Shown here one piece after another: positions 34,001 to 43,000 of a stretch of 64,000 nt of DNA. The stretch is from Diphasiastrum complanatum (lineage: Eukaryota; Streptophyta; Lycopodiopsida; Lycopodiales; Lycopodiaceae), in the NCBI GenBank assembly GCA_029204225.1, contig CM055099.1, positions 63,378,142-63,442,141 of the forward strand, in the 5' to 3' direction. Below the pieces are notes generated by a model. It did no database searches, was not told the DNA's origin, and saw only the letters and a program-made list of their open reading frames with translations. The first letter of the stretch is position 1. Every line of letters starts with the position of its first letter. A program made the position numbers and the translations under genes.

Positions 34001-37000
34001 TGGGGATATTTAATTTTTCATCCTCTAGCAATTTGGTTCTCAACATCTCATTGCTAGGAGGAGTATAGCTGGGCCCAAAATTAGCAATCTCCCTAACTGC
34101 CTGCATGAAGTATGGAGATCTCACTACGCTCAAAGGAATGCTATCAAACCTCCAAGAAAAAACAAGATGAAGCCTTAAAGTGGTGGGATGAAGTCACTGT
34201 GGATGGCTCATTTCCAAGCGAGGGAGGATCTATAAGGTGGAATTGCAAATTTTGTGGGGAGCTCAAGTCTGGTGGGACAGATCGTGTGCGGCTACATCTC
34301 ATTGGACCTGGTGTCACTCAAAAGAAGGGCATTTCAATATGCAGAAGTGTTCCTCCAGAAAAACTAGCTGAGCTTCAAGCCGTTGCAGCACATTTGGATG
34401 CAAAAAGAAGTCAAGGTCCAAGATCAGTGGATCCCGCTATGAGGACTACAGTGACAAGATCCCCCACAACATTGCCAACTCAACAAACCATGCATACTCC
34501 CATCCCTTCCTCAGGTGCCTCGGGAGGTGGTCCATTTGGAAAATTAAGGAATGTACTTCTTTGTTGGAAGGGTGGATTGCAAATATAACAAGTATATGGG
34601 ACAGGGAAAAACCCTCAATGGTTGAGCCATTAATGTGCCCAGCTGCAAATCTCTTCAAGCCTCAGTGGTTGCGTCAACGTTGAATCCGCCCAGCTGCAAA
34701 TCTGCTAGTCACCGCCAGCGAGCCAGCGTAGGTGAATAGGATGCTGGACGTTTGGGCTTTGGCGTCAACCTTCATCGAGCAGGAGAACCGTGAGCCCCCG
34801 TGATCAGCTTCGGGAATGCCGGTTCCCAACGAAGCCTTGCATTTATTTAAAAAAAAAATTGTGACCAAAAACTGTTTGGAAACGCGCGTTCCCATGTTCC
34901 CTCGGTAACATTCCCAAACTGGCGTTCCCGAGAGCGTTCCCAAACTGTGGGGTCTGGGAACGCGTGGCACGCCTGAAAACTCACGTTCCCGCGTTCCTTG
35001 GTAACTATGCTCTCAGAGAAGATATACATCAAACATCCAGGGATAGATTTGCAGACATTGTATTATCTACGATTGATTGATTTGATGCTTTTGAGTCCTT
35101 TGTAGGAGGCTCTATAGTAGCTCTTTGTGGGAGATCTGTGACTACTCTTGCTCAATGTGATTGATGTTCAGATTCTATACTTGTTTGGAAATTGCTTAGT
35201 GCTTATCATTTATTGCCTACTTGCTTCACATGTGATACTTTATCTAGTATTGCCTTCAAAGCTTGGTATCAAAGTACTCTCTAGGCTTGTGGAGGTCTTC
35301 TCCTATCATTTCCACTAGTAATGGTTATTCCATGAATAATTGATCATTTTCTGCCAACGATTGTGCTTTTCAGCCTCATTGCTGCTGCTCCTCCATTAGT
35401 CGTTATATTTTTTACTAGTGATTAAAATCTTTGTCTTCATCAACCATTAAGTTTTCACCATCATTCACTTTAGCAATTATACATACGGTTGACAGTATTG
35501 TCTCCAACTTTTAAATGACTAGGACTAGTGAGGAGGTTGTTTATAATCCCTTAGATCTCCACATTATCATTTACTTTTGGGTACCTCCAACTTTTAAATG
35601 ACTAGGACTAGTGAGGAGGTTGTTTATAATACCTTAGATCTTCACATTATCATTTACTTTTGGGTACCTACCAGAACCGAGTCATTTCAGCCACCATATC
35701 CGAAGAACGAATGCGGGAGTACAAATCCCTGAATTTTAGGGTCCGAGGGGTGGAAGACACCAATGATCCAATGACCGAAGCAACCAGATTTCTTTCAAGT
35801 ACACTCTCCCACCACTCCGAAGGATTGGATAGAGCTTGGAGAACCAAGATAGACCCTTCTACACTCATTGTTCGCTTCACAAATTCGGAAGAAAGACGGG
35901 CAACCCTCAAACTGTGGGCCAAGCTTAGAGGTACACTTATATTTATGGATGATGATCTCACCCATGCAGTTTGTGGATCGGAAGAAAGCATTCAGTGAGG
36001 CAAAAGCTTCGGGGAAGAGAGTAATTTATCGGGATGGTAAGGCTCGGTACATTGATCCTCCAAATTCGGATAAATAGAGATTAAGGCCCTCCGGACTAGG
36101 TAGTGGTTTTCTAGAGCATTGCGGGTTGAGGTTATAGAACTGCGATGACATTCACTCATCAGCTACAGCAGGGGATATTAGAGATTTTTGTGCAGAGGGT
36201 GATATCTTACTACTCACTGAGACACATGAGAGTCCAAAGAGAGGACTACCAGCTGTTGCGATTTTTGTTGGTACTCTGCAAAGCATTGACAGATCGAGGT
36301 TCTGGTGGGGTGGCCTGCTTAGTCCGCGACTTCATTCAGCCTTGGGTCGAGCTGGTACATACTGATGAGCGGGCTCGCTATATTTGGATTCGGGTGGACC
36401 GGACTTTGATGAGCCTGGACCGAGACCTCTTTATGGTCATTTGTTACTTTCCATCGGATACATCAGTTTTCAAATCAGAGAGTTTGTATTTGTAGGTGTG
36501 CAATCAGATTGGAGCTGAAGCTGCATGTGGAGTCAACGTTGTTAGGAAAACAACGGGAATCTTCTAGGAGAAGATTGACGGAAAGTTATTGGTTGTTGAC
36601 AGACCTGAATCAGAATTTTTCTGGTTGTTTGCTAGTTTTTTTATGCAGGTCACATCTGGAGCAGGCTTTACCTGAGGATGGGGGATCTGTTTCAGGTACT
36701 TCTGAGGGCGGCAGTACCTGGTGCAGATACTTCTAAGTGCGACAGTAGCTAGGGAAGATACTTCTGAGGGCGGAAGGCACTTCTGAGGTCAACAGGACCT
36801 GGTGCAGGCCTAGACAGGCAACATCTGAGGTAGGCGGACCTGGTGCAGGCCGTAACTGAGTAGGTGTAGGAGCATTTGAGGAAGGCAGACCTGATGCAGG
36901 TTCAGACAGGCAGTACCAGGACAGGTGATATCCAGGGAAGGCTATTTCTGGACAGATCTAATTGTTAAACTAAAATTAGGTTGTTGGGAGTTGTTGTAGA

Positions 37001-40000
37001 TCAGTATAATGGCAGGATTGAACGATGTTGTGTTGTCGGAGTCTTGCAAGCTAGATGGAACGAACTACAGCATATGGAAGTTCAAGATGCAAAATATTCT
37101 CCAAGATAGAGAATATTGGGAGATCGTCACAGGTGTCGAGATACCTCCTACCACTGATAGAGAGTTGCGGGAGTATCAGAGACGTAGAAGAAAAGCTCAT
37201 CATATCATCAACTTATCAATTAGAGATATGATTATACCTCATATTAGAGATGCTGCTGGACCCAAGGAGCCTTGGGATATACTGAAGAACTTGTATGAGA
37301 CGGTAAATCATTCACGGATCTTGTTCTTGACTAATTAGCTTCACACGTTGAAGATGGGTACAGGTGAATCAGTAACGGACTACTTTACTCGAGTGAAAGA
37401 TCTGAGAGGCCAACTTATTGCAGTTGGAGAAAGTGTTCAAGATTCAGTATTGGTATCCATTGTACTTAATAGTCTAACTTTGGCCTATCAGAACTTTGTA
37501 ATGATGCTATCATTAAGAGAAACGAGGCCTTCTTTCGATGAGCTAAATGCCATCTTACTACAGGAAGAAATGAGACGACAAAATATTGTCAACAGGGACG
37601 ATTTCAAGGAACAGGCATTCCTGGCAAAGAAGCAAGAGCAAAGTTCCAAGAAGAGTGGCAAAGGGAAGAAGAGGAAGAAAAAGCAGCAAGATATGGAGGA
37701 GAATCAATCAAATCGGTCAGAAGATGGAAAGAAAGCGGTTCGAAAAGGAAATTGCTTTATTTGCGGAAAATCAGGAGATTATGCAAAGGAGTGCTGCCAC
37801 AACAAATTCAAGAAAAAGCAGGACGGGAATTTTGTTGAAGAAGAAGAAACATCTAATGCAAAATTGAGTGCTTTGGATCTTGAAGACTATGAGTTGTTTT
37901 CGGCATCGACATCTTCTGGTGGTGGCTTCTCGAAGGAAGATGACTATTGGTTTATTGATTCAGGAGCTTCGAAGCACATGACACCTAGGCGAGACTGGCT
38001 ATCTAATTTTCAAAAATTAGATCATGGGTCAAATGTGAAGTTGGGGGACAACTACACATATGATATAAAGGGAGTTGGAAAAGTGCAAGTACAACTACCT
38101 TCAGGGAAGATTGGAAACATAAAGGATGTGCTTTATGTACTAGAAATCAAGAAAAACTTACTCTTAGTATCAGCTATTGCAAAGCAACACATGGTGGTGC
38201 AATTTGATGAACAGCGGTGTCTCATCAAGAGGAAAAATGATGAAGTAGTAGCTGAGGGCATACTTGCAGGGCGGTTGTATAAACTTCATGCTCAGGTGAT
38301 GGATCATCATGCAAGTGTTGCAGATACTGGATCATTGAGTAAGTTATGGAACGAGAGGTATGGATGTCTAAATTACAAAAGTCTACAAGTCTTGAGGAAA
38401 TTTAACATGGTTATAGGTTTACCTCAAGACGTTTCTGATCACAAGGTTTGTGAAGGCTGTGTCTTAGGCAAGCATCATATGAAGAAATCTTTGCCTAGTA
38501 CATACAAGGCGAAAAATGTTCTAGAACTTGTTCATACAGATTTGTGTGGTCCTATGAGAACTCAATCTTATGGGGGAGCAAGTTACTTTATGGTGTTTGT
38601 GGATGACTATTCTAGGAAGACAGGGATCTATCTTCTGAAGAATAAGGGTGAAGCTTTCAAGTATTTCACATGGTTTGAGACACAGGTGGAGAAAGAAACA
38701 GATAGACAAATTCAGATACTTCGCTCGGACAAAGGGGGAGAGTATCTTTCTACGGAATTTCAGGTGTTTTGCAAGGATCAAGGTATAAAGAGACAATTTG
38801 CAAATACGGACACGCCTCAACAAAATGGAGTTGCAGAAAGAAAGAACCGGTCTATAGTAGAAACTGCAAGGAGTATGCTCAAGAATAAAAATCTTCCAAA
38901 TATGTTTTGGGGTGAAGCAGTTAAGACGACGATTTATCTTTTGAATCGAAGTCCTACAAAGGTTGTAGAGAATTGAACTCCAGAGGAAGCTTACACGAGT
39001 CGGAAGCCAGATGTAAGTCATTTGAGAGTGTTTGGGAGTATTGCTTATTCTTACATACCTAAGGATTCAAGGAGCAAATTGGATTCTAAGGCGACCAAGT
39101 GTTTATTTCTTGGTTATGATAATCAAGAGAAGGGATACAGGTTACAGGTAAGAAAATAATCATAAGTAGGGATGTAGTCTTTGATGAGGAATCAACTCAT
39201 AAAGATACAGAGATATATTTTGATAAGGATCAAGATGGAGGAATCCCTATATTATGTGATGAGTTATTACAGGAACTTGAATCGACACATGTATCGTCTA
39301 CGCCAATTCAAGAACCTAGAGTGACTTTGGTTGAGATAGGAAAGAGGAAGGAGAGGTCAAGTATATGGGATACTTATCCACCTCCTACTTCACCAGGTAG
39401 GAAGCATCCTACATCAGAAGCTAGAAGATTGCCTAGGTGGTACTATGAAACTATCAAGGATAATGTTATTATGGAACAGGGAGAATCCAGTACACATGGA
39501 ACTAGGAGATCAACTAGACTGGAAAAGCAACATGAAGATCAAGATCATGAAGACAAGGTTTGCAGGTTGGACAAGGCACTATATGGACTTAAGCAGGCAC
39601 CCAGGGCGTGGTACACGAGGATTGACACATACTTTGAGGAGCTTGGCTTTCAGAGAAGTACTTTATGTTTTGATCAGGAATAATCATATTGATATTGTAG
39701 TGATGTATGTGGATGATCTTATTATTACAGGATCAGATCATAGTATGATTCAGGGAATCAAGAAAGATCTCTCATCAGAGTTTGATATGAAAGATCTTGG
39801 TTCACTACAATATTTTCTTGGGATTGAGGTATGGAGAGTAGCACAGGGACTATTTATTTCTCAATCTAAGTATGCTCATGAACTTCTTGAAAAGTTCAAT
39901 ATGTCAGAGTGCAAGCCTATTTCTACACCATATGATAGTGGATGTAAGCTTACTAAAGCTAAGGAAGATCAGGATGTAGATGAGACGTTATATAGAAAGC

Positions 40001-43000
40001 TTGTTGGAAGCTTGATCTATCTAACTACTACAAGACCAGATATTGCTTATGTTGTAAGTATGGTTAGTCAGTTTATGGCTAAGATAAGCAGATTCATTGG
40101 AAAGTTGCTAAGCGAATATTCAGATATATCCAGGGCACTTTGAGATTTGGTATTCTCTATGGTAGACAGGTTGATTTGAAGTTACAGGGATATGTGGATG
40201 CTGATTGGGCTGGAGATGCGGAAGACCGAAGATCTACTACAGGTTATGTTTTTAATCTTGGGACATTCCTTCTCATGGTATTCCCAAGCCTTTCGTCCTC
40301 GGCATGACCGGTCACTCAGAGGGCCTGAGGCCAAGTTGGCAAGGGTCAATGACCGGGAAGGGCATCGCTTCCAAGTGGGAACCGATGTATCACGAAATCC
40401 CGTGATCCGGTGAGACTGTCTGACAAGCTGTCAGAGATGCGGTCGCGTAACCGTCGGGGCCCTAGCTGTTAGTGCTGGTCGGCAAGCAGTCAGGGTGACC
40501 AGTTGGTGTCATCGGTAATGATAGGGCATGGGGGTGGTATCTCGTGAGTCACTCACTATTCACAGGTCGCATGCAAGGTGTACGCCAGGTGACCTGATCA
40601 ACCACTGGAGGGGTACCTCGTGTATGTTGACAGGAATAGCAGGTACTGGACTCAAGAGGGGAGGTACCTATGGTTGGGAGGATCATTCCACACTCTGGCC
40701 TTCAGGAGTTGAGCAGCTTAGAGAGTTTTTGTTGTTCACAATTGGTATCAGAGCCTTTTTTAGCTCGTTCTAGAGAGAGAACAGCCCGTTTTAGAGAGAG
40801 AGTGAGAAAAAGCTTGGTTTTTTCACCATAACTTTCTCTATGGTGCTCAGATTTAAGGGAGATCTGTCTTAGATCATTTCTAGTGGGCAGTCACTGCAGA
40901 TCAGTAGGGATTCACGCTACAAATCTCAGATTTCAAAAAGTTTCGAAGCTTTTGGAGGGCCAGCGCATTTTTTCTGAAGGTTTTTCGCTCATAACTCTCT
41001 GGAACCTTCTCAAATCCTGATCAGATTCTGGGAGCATGTTTCTAGGATCCATAGCGATCCTATAGAGCCGTCATACGTCGGTTTTGGAGCAGATTTGCCT
41101 CTGTTTCACCAAAAAGTCGGTTTCCAAGCAAAAAACAGGTCAGAATTTTGGATTGGGCATAACTTCTCCAACTTTCCTCCAGTTTCTACTGTTAAGGTTG
41201 CAGATTGGGCCTAGTAGGAGGGCGACCTACTGCCAATTGTCGTTTTGTGAAAAGCTTTTGCCGTTTGAAAGAAATTCGATGTCAAACAACCCACTTCTTT
41301 CCTGATTTTTTTCCGACTTTTCAAACCGATTTGTGCCCAAAAAAGTTTTTTACCTACTTCTGTACCAACGTAGGATGCAAGGGAAGTGCTACCTGTCCTT
41401 GGCTTTGTGTTTTTTCCCAGAGTTTTGTTACCTTCCAGTTGCTTTTCCTCTTTCAGTTCTAAATTGTGAATAAGTTGAAAATTTCCACATTTCACATTTC
41501 CTGAGTAATTCCTATACCATGGCTGAAGACAAAGTTGACATCCCCTCAAGCCCAGTTGAAGCCATGGAAACTCCTCCGCCTAGTCATGGCAGCCGATTAC
41601 CTAGTGCGCCTGTCACTGATCCTCCTCCCATACAAGAACGTATGGATGTGTTGGAGCGGTATATGACAGAGATGTGTACGATGATATCGTCGCTTGCCAG
41701 GGGCTTTCCCTCGTCTTCTTCTCAGCCTCCACCTTTGTATCCTTCCCAGCTGCCCGCTCGTTATCCTTCTTCTGATACACAAATGATCATTGATTTTCCT
41801 CCTAATAAAGATATAAAGGCCACAAAATATGCTGGTACAACTTCCCAGAGGACTACTGATGTTGTAGATCAGTGGTTGCACAAGTGGGAAGAGTATTTTG
41901 ATTTGAAACGGGCACCCACCGATGAAGGATGGCGTGTCCGTAAGGCAGCTTACCATTTTACTAACTTTGCTGACAGGTGGTGGCGCAGGTTGCTAAAATC
42001 ACAGCAAGCCCCATTCATCTGGGTTGACTTCAAGCGTTGTTTTCGGGCGCAGTTCATTCCTCCTCATGAGCATGTGCGTGCGACGGATGCTTGGTTCCTG
42101 CATCGTCAGAGGCAGCACATGGTGCAGGAATATGCTGATCAGTATAGAGAGATGCTGATCAAGATACCAGAGGAGATTCACGAGTGGCTGGTAGTCCACA
42201 AGTTCATATTTGCCTATGAAACCAATTTTTAGCAAGATTATCCTTTGAATTCTGGGCTCTAAAACGGGTCTTTTATACCCAGGTCCCAGACAGCCCCTTG
42301 GCTGAATGGAAGAAGACCCTGAAACAATATGGACTGTTGCCAGGAAAACTGCGTTCATTATGGATGAAGGCCTCTGGCTAATGTTGATGTTACCAGCCTT
42401 TGATTAAGCTATGTAAACATTAGTACGTTGCTTTAGCTAATCAGGAGCCCCCCGCTATTATGCCATTTTTCATCATCTATGCTCTGCCATAATGCTACAC
42501 TTACAAGATGATATGTTTACATAATTCAGTCACAATATTAGCAGCTTTTGTAGTGCAGCCTGCTTTTTAAACTATTGGCCGTTTTCTACCGTATTCTGGT
42601 CAAGCATTGTTGCATCAACATGAAAAATGTGATTTGTGCAATTTCAGAATGTTAGTTCTCTAAGCAAGATAACTTGTTAGCTGGTTCCGTTGTGGCCAAA
42701 ATGAAGGTATATTATGTGTTCCAATGTAGATGCATTCAAGAATATGATCATTTTACTGACTTTTAAGTTTTGTTGGTAGTTTTCTTCTAAGTGCTGATGC
42801 GTGCTGGTGTTGTTAACAGCATGTATTGGAGCATGGAAGGCCTCTTGAAAGAAGTGAGACCATTAAAAAATTGGCAGGACAAATTGTGCAAATGAGTCAA
42901 CACAAGTTTGCTTCTAATGTTATTGAGAAGTGCCTAGAGTTTGGTGGTCCTGAGGAACGACAGATTATAATCACTGAGATGCTTGGAGCTACCGATGCAA

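Noticed and set aside
36640-36940. CRISPR-like repeat array
   Set aside because: Repeats are irregular in sequence and spacing, and the context is a plant retrotransposon leader.
38521-39021. 166-residue - strand frame
   Set aside because: Shadow of the copia integrase frame on the + strand.
41597-41956. 119-residue - strand frame opposite the gypsy gag
   Set aside because: It is an antisense shadow of the gag frame, with no recognisable domain.
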